Below, piece by piece: positions 6,481-12,767 of a stretch of 18,672 nt of DNA (its first letter is position 1; each line of letters starts with the position of its first letter). This stretch comes from an uncultured Oscillospiraceae bacterium (GTDB taxonomy: Bacteria > Bacillota > Clostridia > Oscillospirales > Acutalibacteraceae). Where the stretch lies: assembly GCA_910588935.1 (NCBI GenBank), contig CAJUSM010000060.1:1-18672 (forward strand). The letters are read 5' to 3'. A program made the position numbers and the translations under genes. Under the pieces are notes generated by a model. It made no database searches, was not told the DNA's origin, and saw only the letters and a list, made by a program, of their open reading frames with translations.

Positions 6481-7533
6481 CTAGGCCAGAACAATCTCTT
6501 TGTGCTGGTCGGCAGAATCGTAAATGGCTTGCATCATCTGGGCTGTGATGATTACTGTGTCGATATGGGAGGGCAGCTTTTTGCCTGTCTGAACGCAGTC
6601 CACAAAGGCATCAATCTCATTCTGGAAATGATCCCGCATATTAAACTGAGGGGTATAGCTTACCAGGGCGCCATTCTCAGCAGTATATAGGGTAAAATCG
6701 CTGCCATAGTTTAGGCGAATGCCGGCCTTGTCGCCCATAAAATCAATATAGGTCTCACTAACGCCAATGTTTTGAGCCCAAGCGCCGTTCAAGGTGATAA
6801 CTGGACCAGAGGTGCGGATCATGCCGGTGACTGAATCGTCCACGTCATATGTACCGCTGTAATCCGGAGGACCGGCCCACATATTCACATAGGTATAATT
6901 TTCCATTTCCTTGCCCAGCTTGCAGAAGGTCTCGCCGGTAACAGTCTTCACAGTGGGATCCCCACAACAGTACATTACAATATCCAGATAGTGTACGCCC
7001 CAATCGATTAAGGCGCCGCCGCCGGCAATGGCCTTGGTGGTAAACGCCCCGCCCAGGCCGGGAATAGAGCGATGAGCCCGAAAGCTGGCATAGACATGGT
7101 GGATATTCCCCAGCCGGCCTGCATCAATATACTCCTTAATCCGATTCACACCGTCATTAAACCGGTTTACCACGCCAATATTCAGTACGCGGCCTGTTTC
7201 GTGCTGGGCTTTCTGCATCTCCAAGGCTTCAGCATAGGTACGGGCAGCAGGCTTTTCGCAAAGTACGTCCTTGCCAGCCCGCAGAGCATCTATGGCAATT
7301 TGCGCATGGACATTGTTTGGGGTGCAGACAGAAACCGCCTGCACTTCAGGATCGTTGAGCACAACATGATAATCTTCCACAGGGGTGCCACAGCCGTATT
7401 TTTCTACAGCCTTTTCAGCGCGCTCAAGAATAATATCACAGAAATACTTGATCTCTGCCTGGGGGTTGTTCATATAGGACGGGATATGGGCCACATTGGC
7501 AATGGTGCCGCAGCCGATGACAGCGACTTTCAT
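6481..7533 (-). CDS. Gfo/Idh/MocA family NAD(P)-dependent oxidoreductase
   Basis: A 350-residue cytoplasmic dehydrogenase. The N-terminal Rossmann fold begins MKVAVIGCGTIANVAHIP with the GxGxxx nucleotide-binding turn. The family motif CEKPAA places the catalytic lysine at K94. The substrate-domain motif IDWGVHYLD gives D177 and H181. Members oxidise or reduce sugars, inositols or other polyols. The chosen ATG (7531-7533) has AAAGGAG about twelve bases upstream, slightly long but clear. A further 25 upstream codons are open but cover the promoter. A consensus promoter lies about 50 bases upstream, making this the first gene of an operon with the sugar isomerase. Length is typical, with no sign of damage. 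Confidence 0.92.
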   Translation of the reverse strand: MKVAVIGCGTIANVAHIPSYMNNPQAEIKYFCDIILERAEKAVEKYGCGTPVEDYHVVLNDPEVQAVSVCTPNNVHAQIAIDALRAGKDVLCEKPAARTYAEALEMQKAQHETGRVLNIGVVNRFNDGVNRIKEYIDAGRLGNIHHVYASFRAHRSIPGLGGAFTTKAIAGGGALIDWGVHYLDIVMYCCGDPTVKTVTGETFCKLGKEMENYTYVNMWAGPPDYSGTYDVDDSVTGMIRTSGPVITLNGAWAQNIGVSETYIDFMGDKAGIRLNYGSDFTLYTAENGALVSYTPQFNMRDHFQNEIDAFVDCVQTGKKLPSHIDTVIITAQMMQAIYDSADQHKEIVLA

Positions 7534-7579
7534 AGTCAGAGCACTCTCCTTTTGGGGTTTGTCCCCGGTTATTAGGGTG

Positions 7580-7608
7580 ATTATACTCCATATGGTTTGA
7601 AAAAGCAA
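7580..7608 (-). promoter_or_regulatory. Sigma-A-type promoter of the oxidoreductase-isomerase operon
   Basis: On the minus strand the -35 TTGCTT (7603-7608) and a perfect -10 TATAAT (7580-7585) are 17 bases apart. They face the oxidoreductase ATG at 7533. Confidence 0.7.
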
Positions 7609-7666
7609 ACACTTTTTAAAAAAATTTTTCCCATCTTGTCAGAAGCTACGACCTGTCGGTTTTTTC

Positions 7667-7915
7667 TTAGATTTCCATCATTTTTGCAGTCACTCCAGGC
7701 AGAGTGTTAAAGTCCCGCACCATATTCTCAGTGGCCTTGCCGTCCCCCTGGACCTGGAGCAAAATCAGTCCATCGTCAGAACAGTACTGATCTCCAGCCT
7801 CATGAAGCCCAATCCGCATTTTAATGCTGCAGCCATAGTCAGTTAGAGCCTTTTGAAGCTTTGGGGCACTATTCCTTCGGTTGTCCACCCGCAGGCCAAT
7901 AATATGACAGTTCAT
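7667..7915 (-). CDS. Small ACT-like protein, TM1266/hydrogenase-system regulator type
   Basis: An 82-residue protein with the beta-alpha-beta-beta-alpha-beta pattern of a single ACT or ferredoxin-like domain: MNCHIIGLRV, a helix (NSAPKLQKALTDYG), KMRIGLHE, GLILLQV, a helix, and PGVTAKMMEI at the end. It resembles the TM1266-like family often annotated as putative iron-only hydrogenase system regulator. No hydrogenase gene is in the window, so that role is not supported here. The ATG at 7913-7915 is preferred because GAGGAG is seven bases upstream; an ATG two codons earlier touches the ribosome site. The gene is alone, between the MerR terminator and the oxidoreductase promoter. Confidence 0.75.
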   Translation of the reverse strand: MNCHIIGLRVDNRRNSAPKLQKALTDYGCSIKMRIGLHEAGDQYCSDDGLILLQVQGDGKATENMVRDFNTLPGVTAKMMEI

Positions 7916-8015
7916 GTGCATACTCCTCTCAAAATCAGACGTTTTAAATATGGAAAAGATGTACCTTTGGTATAGCTTACCCCAAGTGATTCCATATATA
8001 CATACAGGGCAAAAC

Positions 8016-8045
8016 AAAGCGCGCCCGGGAGTAAGGGCGCGCTTT
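8016..8045 (-). terminator. Strong terminator after the MerR gene
   Basis: A perfect 11-bp stem (8016-8026 with 8035-8045, AAAGCGCGCCC) with an 8-base loop. It is followed on the minus strand by TTTGTTTTG. It stands about 45 bases beyond the MerR stop and insulates the small ACT gene. Confidence 0.85.
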
Positions 8046-8091
8046 ATAAAGGGTATTGGGATAGCTTTTTGGGCGGCTTAATGGCCCATTT

Positions 8092-9111
8092 TTACGATTT
8101 CTTTTTCGGTTTCACAGGGATTAACAAATCCAGCTGCATTGTTTCCGGCTCTCCCTCCACAGTGTCCCGAATATGATCATAATAGTTCAAATGCTCCTCC
8201 AAGCAGCCAAACATATCCTCCGGCGTACCAGAACCTTTGATCTCCCACTCCTTACTCTCGTACGCCCAGCGGAACAGCCAGTCCCACTCGTGGAAATTGC
8301 CCATCTGAATGCAATGGGCCGCATAGGTCCCTCCAGGAAAATGCTTTTTCTCCAGCGGCGCGGGCACCTCCATATCATCCGGAATGGTCACCCAGAACTC
8401 GTAGCCATACTCCCCGCCCTCCGGCGGCGGATTGGGATGGTTGAAACCGTACAGCCGGACGCTGCTGCTGGTTTCCCACAGCCGGTTGGCCCGGGCAAAG
8501 TCGGCTATCATCTGTCCGGAATGGTCCTCCGGGTCGGGCCCGATAAAGTGGGCCGCCGCCACGGTGGAGGCGGGCAGGTGCACAATGCGCACATTGGTCA
8601 GCTTGCTCTGGTTTTGCTCCGCACGATTCAGGTCATCCATAGTTTTTCGCTCCTTTTGTCTGTTTTGCAGATCCAGAGGAGTCAAATCCACTGCCAAGCC
8701 GGCCATGCCCATAAGCCCCGACAACTGAGTGTCATCCAGCAGCACCTTCTCCGCCGGAAGCCAGTAGTTTCCCTTCAAAGCCTGCAGCAGCTCGCTGAGA
8801 ATTATACGGACGGTCTTCAGCGCCTCCCTCTCCACGTCCAGCCCGGCGATCTTCTGCTGGAACACCTGGATAGCCGCCTGAGAGCTGGGATCCTCCAGAA
8901 TCCGCTGGATGTCCCGCAGAGGCAGGCGCAGCTTGCGCAGAATGATAATCTGCCGCAGGCGGCGCAGGGCCTCCTGGTCGTAAAGACGGTAAGCATAGCC
9001 TTCCCGGCGGCGGCTCTGTACCAGTCCCAGCTCCTCATAGTACCGGAGCATCCGGGTGGAAAGTCCCAGCGCCCGGGACACCTGGGTAACGGTGGCAAAG
9101 TCTTGGTCCAT
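8092..9111 (-). CDS. MerR family transcriptional regulator with GyrI-like effector domain
   Basis: A 339-residue regulator. Residues 8-52 form the MerR winged helix (VTQVSRALGLSTRMLRYYEE, then REGYAYRLYDQEALRRL). A coiled linker helix follows to about 110. Residues about 170-335 look like a GyrI/AraC effector-binding domain (VTIPDDMEVP, HFPGGTYAAH, LDLLIPVK). This layout matches BmrR-like sensors of lipophilic or cationic small molecules. The ATG has GAGGAG eight bases upstream. The promoter in front has the 19-base spacer typical of MerR-controlled promoters, so self-regulation is likely. No transporter is directly attached; the nucleotidyltransferase/methyltransferase pair lies upstream on the same strand. 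An internal ATG at codon 158 has its own strong ribosome site. Confidence 0.9.
   Translation of the reverse strand: MDQDFATVTQVSRALGLSTRMLRYYEELGLVQSRRREGYAYRLYDQEALRRLRQIIILRKLRLPLRDIQRILEDPSSQAAIQVFQQKIAGLDVEREALKTVRIILSELLQALKGNYWLPAEKVLLDDTQLSGLMGMAGLAVDLTPLDLQNRQKERKTMDDLNRAEQNQSKLTNVRIVHLPASTVAAAHFIGPDPEDHSGQMIADFARANRLWETSSSVRLYGFNHPNPPPEGGEYGYEFWVTIPDDMEVPAPLEKKHFPGGTYAAHCIQMGNFHEWDWLFRWAYESKEWEIKGSGTPEDMFGCLEEHLNYYDHIRDTVEGEPETMQLDLLIPVKPKKKS
8638..8657 (-). promoter_or_regulatory. Internal ribosome site and ATG inside the MerR gene
   Basis: AAAAGGAG (8650-8657) stands nine bases before an in-frame ATG (8638-8640). Translation from here would give a 182-residue protein beginning MDDLNRAEQNQSK that contains only the effector-binding domain. 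Confidence 0.4.
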
Positions 9112-9134
9112 GTCGATCTCTCCTCTCTGCCATT

Positions 9135-9165
9135 AGTATAAAGTGCGACATGATGTTTGAGTCAA
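9135..9165 (-). promoter_or_regulatory. MerR-type promoter with 19-base spacer
   Basis: On the minus strand the -35 TTGACT (9160-9165) and the -10 TATACT (9135-9140) are 19 bases apart. MerR-family activators characteristically act on promoters with such over-long spacers. The spacer contains ACAT-c-ATGT as a short dyad. Confidence 0.5.
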
Positions 9166-9179
9166 TAGCTTTTTGAAAA

Positions 9180-9611
9180 CTATTTCTCAATTTTCACAAC
9201 AGAAAAATTTCCAAACCGTTGTACTCTGTTCCCAAAAACCTTTTCCATCTGCCCAATATCGATTTTCCAGGTTGCCGCCACCCAGATACCGCCTCCTGGT
9301 CTCAATACCCGCCTGCACTCCCTCTCAATGGCCTCCCACTGGGAGAGCACATGGGCGAAAGCGTTGTAGAAAAAGACTCCATCGAAGGCCTCATCCGAGT
9401 AAAGCATCCGGGAGGCGTCCATCTGCTGAAAATGGATGTTGTCGCGATTGAGCAGCCGCAGTTTCCTGTCATCCAGGTCAATGCAGGAAACGCTGCGGGC
9501 AAAGAAGGAGGCAGCGTTTGTGAACTCCCCCACTCCGCAGGCTGCCTCTAGAATATCCCTGTTTTCAATTTCCGGGACCAGCCGCCGGACCAGCAAATCC
9601 ACGTTTTTCAC
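9180..9611 (-). CDS. Short class I SAM-dependent methyltransferase
   Basis: A 143-residue protein with a class I methyltransferase core. Motif I is ILEAACGVGEF (20-30), the acidic end of strand 2 is SCIDLDD, the adenine contact is near QQMDASRM, and motif IV is FDGVFFYNAFAHV; RVLRPGGGIWVAA follows. It would transfer a methyl group from S-adenosylmethionine, to an unknown substrate. It is shorter than usual (about 200-250 residues) because both the N-terminal lead and most of the C-terminal part are small. The GTG start (9609-9611) overlaps the TGA of the nucleotidyltransferase gene as GTGA, with GGGAGG seven bases upstream. An ATG further upstream would only extend it into the preceding gene. 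The two products are probably made together. Confidence 0.8.
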   Translation of the reverse strand: MKNVDLLVRRLVPEIENRDILEAACGVGEFTNAASFFARSVSCIDLDDRKLRLLNRDNIHFQQMDASRMLYSDEAFDGVFFYNAFAHVLSQWEAIERECRRVLRPGGGIWVAATWKIDIGQMEKVFGNRVQRFGNFSVVKIEK

Positions 9612-10291
9612 CGCGCCACCTCCCTGCCGTTCCTCAGCACATCGCCACACCAGTCCATCAGCAGCGCGTAAGCCGCCCCCACCTCTTCCGAGCCGAAGCC
9701 TGCCGTACGTTCTGGTTCAACGGAAAGCCGCAGCAGCTCCTTTTCCCGGCCAGCCAGCACCGTTTCCAGCTCCCGCTTAGAGGGGTAATACTGCCCGTCT
9801 CGACACAAGGCCCAGAAGCGCAGGCAGAAAAAGGCCGCTTTCGCCAACCCGGGCAGGGCATCCTTGCGGTTGGAATTATACAGATAACTGTGGCAAGCAG
9901 CATGATACAAGCCAGCGGCCCCTATGGCCAAGGCCTCTTGGCTGTCCAATTTCGTGAAAGACGGCAACAGGCTTTTCAGGTCTCCTACTACAGGCTTGGT
10001 ATCCAGCAGCAGGCCCAAAGAATCGTACTTAGGCCAGGCGTACAGCTCCCGCTCCCCGCAAATAAAACCACAGGCCAGGTGGCCCCGCGGCATCTCCCCC
10101 ACCGCCCGCCGGTAGACCTCCAAGTCCTCCGCCGAGAGGGCATCCAGCACCGCCACAATATCGATATCACTGTCTTCCCTGGCCTCCCCCCGGCCATAGC
10201 TGCCCTGGTAGCCTAGAAAACGGAGCCTGGGGCCGAAAAGGGGGACAAGCTTTTCGGCAAGAGCGTTCGTCCAGCTTACAATCTCTATCAT
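9608..10291 (-). CDS. Nucleotidyltransferase domain protein (Pol-beta superfamily)
   Basis: A 227-residue protein. The N-terminal nucleotidyltransferase core has the motif GSYGRGEAREDSDIDI, with G30-S31 and the metal-binding pair D42 and D44. The C-terminal part from about 120 is helical and includes AAGLYHAACHSYLYNSN and DGQYYPSKREL, as in aminoglycoside-type or KNTase-like proteins. Such enzymes transfer a nucleoside monophosphate to a small molecule, protein or RNA; the acceptor is unknown. The ATG has GAGGTG seven bases upstream. It overlaps the methyltransferase gene by four bases, so the pair forms a coupled two-gene module. No firm promoter could be placed. Confidence 0.85.
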   Translation of the reverse strand: MIEIVSWTNALAEKLVPLFGPRLRFLGYQGSYGRGEAREDSDIDIVAVLDALSAEDLEVYRRAVGEMPRGHLACGFICGERELYAWPKYDSLGLLLDTKPVVGDLKSLLPSFTKLDSQEALAIGAAGLYHAACHSYLYNSNRKDALPGLAKAAFFCLRFWALCRDGQYYPSKRELETVLAGREKELLRLSVEPERTAGFGSEEVGAAYALLMDWCGDVLRNGREVAR

Positions 10292-10368
10292 AGAGAATCA
10301 CCTCGATTATAAATTATGCTGTAAAACGAGAGGCGCAAAGGCCACTGATTAACAAAATCAACCAAGCT

Positions 10369-10812
10369 TTAGGTATTTATATTCTCCAGCAAATGGATAT
10401 TCTTATTTCTGTAAACTAAATCTTCCCTGGGCGAAAAGCCCATCGCCTGCCAGAACCCGTTTCCCAGTTCATTATCTCCAAAAACCACCAGCGCCGCTTT
10501 TTGAATGCCCTCCCGGTCCAAAGCCTCCAGCACCTCCTCCACCAGTTCTCTGGCCACGCCCTGTTTCCGGTAACCTGGCAGAACCGCCGTATGATAAATA
10601 TAGCCTCTGCGCCCATCGTGGCCTGCCAGGATCGCGCCGATGATTTTCCCATCCGCCTCTGCCACAAAGCTGGTGGCGGGGTTCCGGCGCAAATACCGGC
10701 CGATCCCCTCCTGGCTGTCGTCCGTGGTATTCAGCCCCATGCCCGGGGTGCTTAGCCACAGCCGGTACACGCTGGCATAGTCTTCCTGATTCATAATCCT
10801 GATTTGGAGCAT
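10369..10812 (-). CDS. GNAT family N-acetyltransferase
   Basis: A 147-residue single-domain GNAT protein. It starts MLQIRIMNQEDYASVYRLW. The acetyl-CoA loop reads RKQGVARELV, after the strand HTAVLPG, and the end has FWQAMGFSPREDLVYRNK, typical of the family. Members acetylate amines on small molecules or proteins; the substrate is unknown. The ATG at 10810-10812 has AAGGAGG six bases upstream. Eleven further upstream codons are open but lie in the GAPDH terminator region. The gene begins only about 22 bases after that terminator on the same strand, so it probably depends on readthrough. The nucleotidyltransferase gene starts 77 bases downstream. Confidence 0.88.
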   Translation of the reverse strand: MLQIRIMNQEDYASVYRLWLSTPGMGLNTTDDSQEGIGRYLRRNPATSFVAEADGKIIGAILAGHDGRRGYIYHTAVLPGYRKQGVARELVEEVLEALDREGIQKAALVVFGDNELGNGFWQAMGFSPREDLVYRNKNIHLLENINT

Positions 10813-10834
10813 CCTGCCCCTCCTTGCAAAAAGG

Positions 10835-10867
10835 AAAAGCCCCACAGAGCTTGTCCGCGGGGCTTTT
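10835..10867 (-). terminator. Terminator of the GAPDH gene
   Basis: AAAAGCCCC (10835-10843) pairs with GGGGCTTTT (10859-10867). On the minus strand a U-rich stretch ends with CTTTTTGC. It lies 30 bases after the GAPDH stop and immediately upstream of the GNAT ribosome site. Confidence 0.75.
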
Positions 10868-10897
10868 TTGCCGTATTTTTAGAAAAAGGCCAACCTT

Positions 10898-11911
10898 TTA
10901 GATGGAAGCGAAGTACTTAATGGTGCGCACCATCTGGCTGGTGTAGCTGTTCTCATTGTCGTACCAGGATACAACCTGAACCTGGAACAAACCGTCGCCG
11001 ATCTCGGTGACCATGGTCTGGGTCGCGTCGAACAGAGAGCCATAGGTGATGCCGATGATGTCGGAGGATACCAGGGGCTCCTCGGTGTAGCCGAAGGAAT
11101 CGGAAGCGGCGGCCTTCATGGCGGCGTTGATGCCCTCAACGGTAACGTTCTCGCCCTTTACAACGGCTACCAGAATGGTGGTGGAGCCGGTGGGTACAGG
11201 CACGCGCTGGGCAGAGCCAATGAGCTTGCCGTTCAGCTCGGGGATAACCAGGCCGATGGCCTTGGCAGCGCCAGTGCTGTTGGGAACAATGTTCACAGCG
11301 GCGGCGCGGGCGCGGCGAAGATCACCCTTGCGATGGGGGCCATCCAGAACCATCTGATCGCCGGTAAAGGCGTGTACAGTGGTCATAATGCCGCTCTGGA
11401 TGGGAGCATACTTGTTCAGGGTGTCAGCCATGGGGGCCAGGCAGTTGGTGGTGCAGGAAGCGGCGCTGATGATGGTGTCCTCAGCGGTGAGGGTCTTCTC
11501 GTTTACGCTGTAAACGATGGTCTTCAGATCCTTGCCGGCGGGGGCGGAAATAACAACCTTCTTGGCACCCGCGTCGATATGGGCCTGAGACTTGTCCTTG
11601 GAGCAGTAGAAGCCAGTGCACTCCAGCACTACGTCAACACCAATTTCGCCCCAAGGCAGATCCTTAGCGTCCTTTTCAGCATAAATCTTGATGGTCTTGC
11701 CGTCTACAGTAATGGAATCCTCGCCGGCCTCTACCTTATCGCACAGAGCATAGCGGCCCTGAGCAGAGTCGTACTTCAGCAGATGAGCCAGCATCTTGGG
11801 GCTGGTCAGATCGTTAATGGCTACGACCTCATAGCCCTCTGCGCCGAACATCTGGCGGAAAGCCAGACGGCCAATGCGGCCGAAACCATTGATTGCAACT
11901 TTAACAGACAT
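10898..11911 (-). CDS. gap: Glyceraldehyde-3-phosphate dehydrogenase, type I
   Basis: A 337-residue glycolytic enzyme that converts glyceraldehyde 3-phosphate, phosphate and NAD+ to 1,3-bisphosphoglycerate and NADH. The Rossmann fold begins KVAINGFGRIGR, and D34 (NDLTS) favours NAD+. The catalytic cysteine is C153 (ASCTTNCLAP) and the partner histidine is H180 (TTVHAFTGDQ). The phosphate-binding regions are normal, and the length is the usual one. The ATG has AGGAGG eight bases upstream. The gene has its own promoter (11956-11984) and its own terminator, so it is transcribed alone. Codon use looks like that of a highly expressed gene, with many C/G-ending codons. No sign of truncation. Confidence 0.98.
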   Translation of the reverse strand: MSVKVAINGFGRIGRLAFRQMFGAEGYEVVAINDLTSPKMLAHLLKYDSAQGRYALCDKVEAGEDSITVDGKTIKIYAEKDAKDLPWGEIGVDVVLECTGFYCSKDKSQAHIDAGAKKVVISAPAGKDLKTIVYSVNEKTLTAEDTIISAASCTTNCLAPMADTLNKYAPIQSGIMTTVHAFTGDQMVLDGPHRKGDLRRARAAAVNIVPNSTGAAKAIGLVIPELNGKLIGSAQRVPVPTGSTTILVAVVKGENVTVEGINAAMKAAASDSFGYTEEPLVSSDIIGITYGSLFDATQTMVTEIGDGLFQVQVVSWYDNENSYTSQMVRTIKYFASI

Positions 11912-11955
11912 TGGAATGACCTCCTGTAAAAATGATGGGGTACCGAACTAGCTCT

Positions 11956-11984
11956 ATTTTAATACATTTCTTCCAGAATTACAA
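11956..11984 (-). promoter_or_regulatory. Sigma-A-type promoter of GAPDH
   Basis: On the minus strand -35 TTGTAA (11979-11984), 17 bases, -10 TAAAAT (11956-11961). Both hexamers are identical to those of the YitT promoter. The GAPDH ATG is 45 bases downstream. Confidence 0.65.
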
Positions 11985-12006
11985 GACCTTACCACTAAAT
12001 TTGCTC

Positions 12007-12030
12007 AAAAAAAGCCGGCCACGGCTCCGG
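12007..12030 (-). terminator. Terminator after the GNAT/YLYHGS set
   Basis: On the minus strand AGCCG-tggc-CGGCT, extended by G-T pairs, is followed by seven T. It ends the transcript upstream of the GAPDH promoter. Confidence 0.7.
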
Positions 12031-12090
12031 ATGATACACCCAAGTTCTGAAAAAAACTTTTTGGGGCCTCTCCCAAGGGCCGTTCCATTA

Positions 12091-12192
12091 TCAGGAATAG
12101 ACCTCTGCTCGGCGTTTTGCGCCGTGCAGCGGCGAGCCTGCCCGCAGCTTCTCGATTCCGCCCACCGCCGAGCCGTGATACAGATACTCCAC
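12091..12192 (-). pseudogene. N-terminal stub of a YLYHGS-type protein
   Basis: A GTG (12190-12192) overlaps the TAG of the GNAT gene by one base and has GAGGGGGG seven bases upstream, so the start is good. The frame reads VEYLYHGSAVGGIEKL, then RAGSPLHGAKRRAEVYS, and ends at TGA after 33 codons. From memory, full-length proteins with the opening MEYLYHGS...L...S.LHG go on for about 150-200 residues and are often next to GNAT genes. The remainder is not found in the 60 bases before the terminator. It is best read as a truncated gene; a functional 33-residue peptide is possible but not supported. Confidence 0.55.
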
Positions 12193-12767
12193 TATGGTTC
12201 CCCCCTCAGGTACTCCTCCCGCAGCAGCGCGTAATTCACCTGGTCGAACCGGCCGCCGTTGCACAGGCAGGCTTTGGACATCGTGCCCTCATACCGCATC
12301 CCACATTTCTCCATCACCCGGCCGGAAGCGGGATTTTTGTCCGCGTGGTAGCAGTGCACCCGGAAAAAGCCCGCCTCCCGGAAAAAGAAATCCAAAACGG
12401 CCCGCACTGCCTCGGTCATGTATCCCCGGCCCCAATAAGCCCGGCCCAGCTCGTAGGCCAGCTCAATGTCCTCCGCCCTGTCGTCCGGATGCATTCCAAA
12501 CATCCGCCCAATGGCCGGGCCCTCCGGCTTCTCCGCAATGGCCCAGCTGTACCGGTTGGGCTGATTGTATGCTGCCAGCCATTTCGGCGTAAAAAGCCCG
12601 CCCTTTTCCTGCACGTCCTCCAGGTTTTCCATTTGGGGATAGCTTGTCCAGCGCCAAACCTCCTGGTCGCTGAGGCAGTTCTGGTAAAAAGGCACAAAAT
12701 CCTCTCTGGTAAACCGCCGGAGAACCAGCCTCTCTGTCTCCAGCCTTACAGTGCCCTTATGTTGCAT
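12192..12767 (-). CDS. RimJ/RimL-like GNAT N-acetyltransferase
   Basis: A 191-residue acetyltransferase of the RimJ/RimL type: it begins MQHKGTVRLETERLVLRRF, the acetyl-CoA motif is RAYWGRGYMTEAV, and the later NPASGRVMEKCGMRYEGT is typical. Members acetylate protein N-termini or small molecules; the substrate is unknown. The chosen ATG (12765-12767) overlaps the stop of the membrane-protein gene by 11 bases. No clear ribosome site precedes it, so translation probably depends on coupling to that gene. A longer open frame upstream (67 codons) is Pro/Arg-rich and is the opposite-frame shadow of the membrane-protein gene. The stop overlaps the GTG of the YLYHGS stub. Confidence 0.88.
   Translation of the reverse strand: MQHKGTVRLETERLVLRRFTREDFVPFYQNCLSDQEVWRWTSYPQMENLEDVQEKGGLFTPKWLAAYNQPNRYSWAIAEKPEGPAIGRMFGMHPDDRAEDIELAYELGRAYWGRGYMTEAVRAVLDFFFREAGFFRVHCYHADKNPASGRVMEKCGMRYEGTMSKACLCNGGRFDQVNYALLREEYLRGEP

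Noticed and set aside
6309..6494. A 61-codon minus-strand frame beginning MFWPSYGG
   Set aside because: It overlaps the Cys-rich frame, which shows real protein-like motifs; this one looks random.
8173..9141. A 322-codon open frame on the plus strand
   Set aside because: It is the antisense of the MerR gene; the minus-strand product has clear domains, and this one has none.
10306..10311. TATAAT as a -10 box for the nucleotidyltransferase gene
   Set aside because: It leaves almost no leader before the ATG at 10291 and has no matching -35.
11333..11929. A 198-codon plus-strand open frame
   Set aside because: Antisense of GAPDH; its length follows from the biased codon use of that gene.
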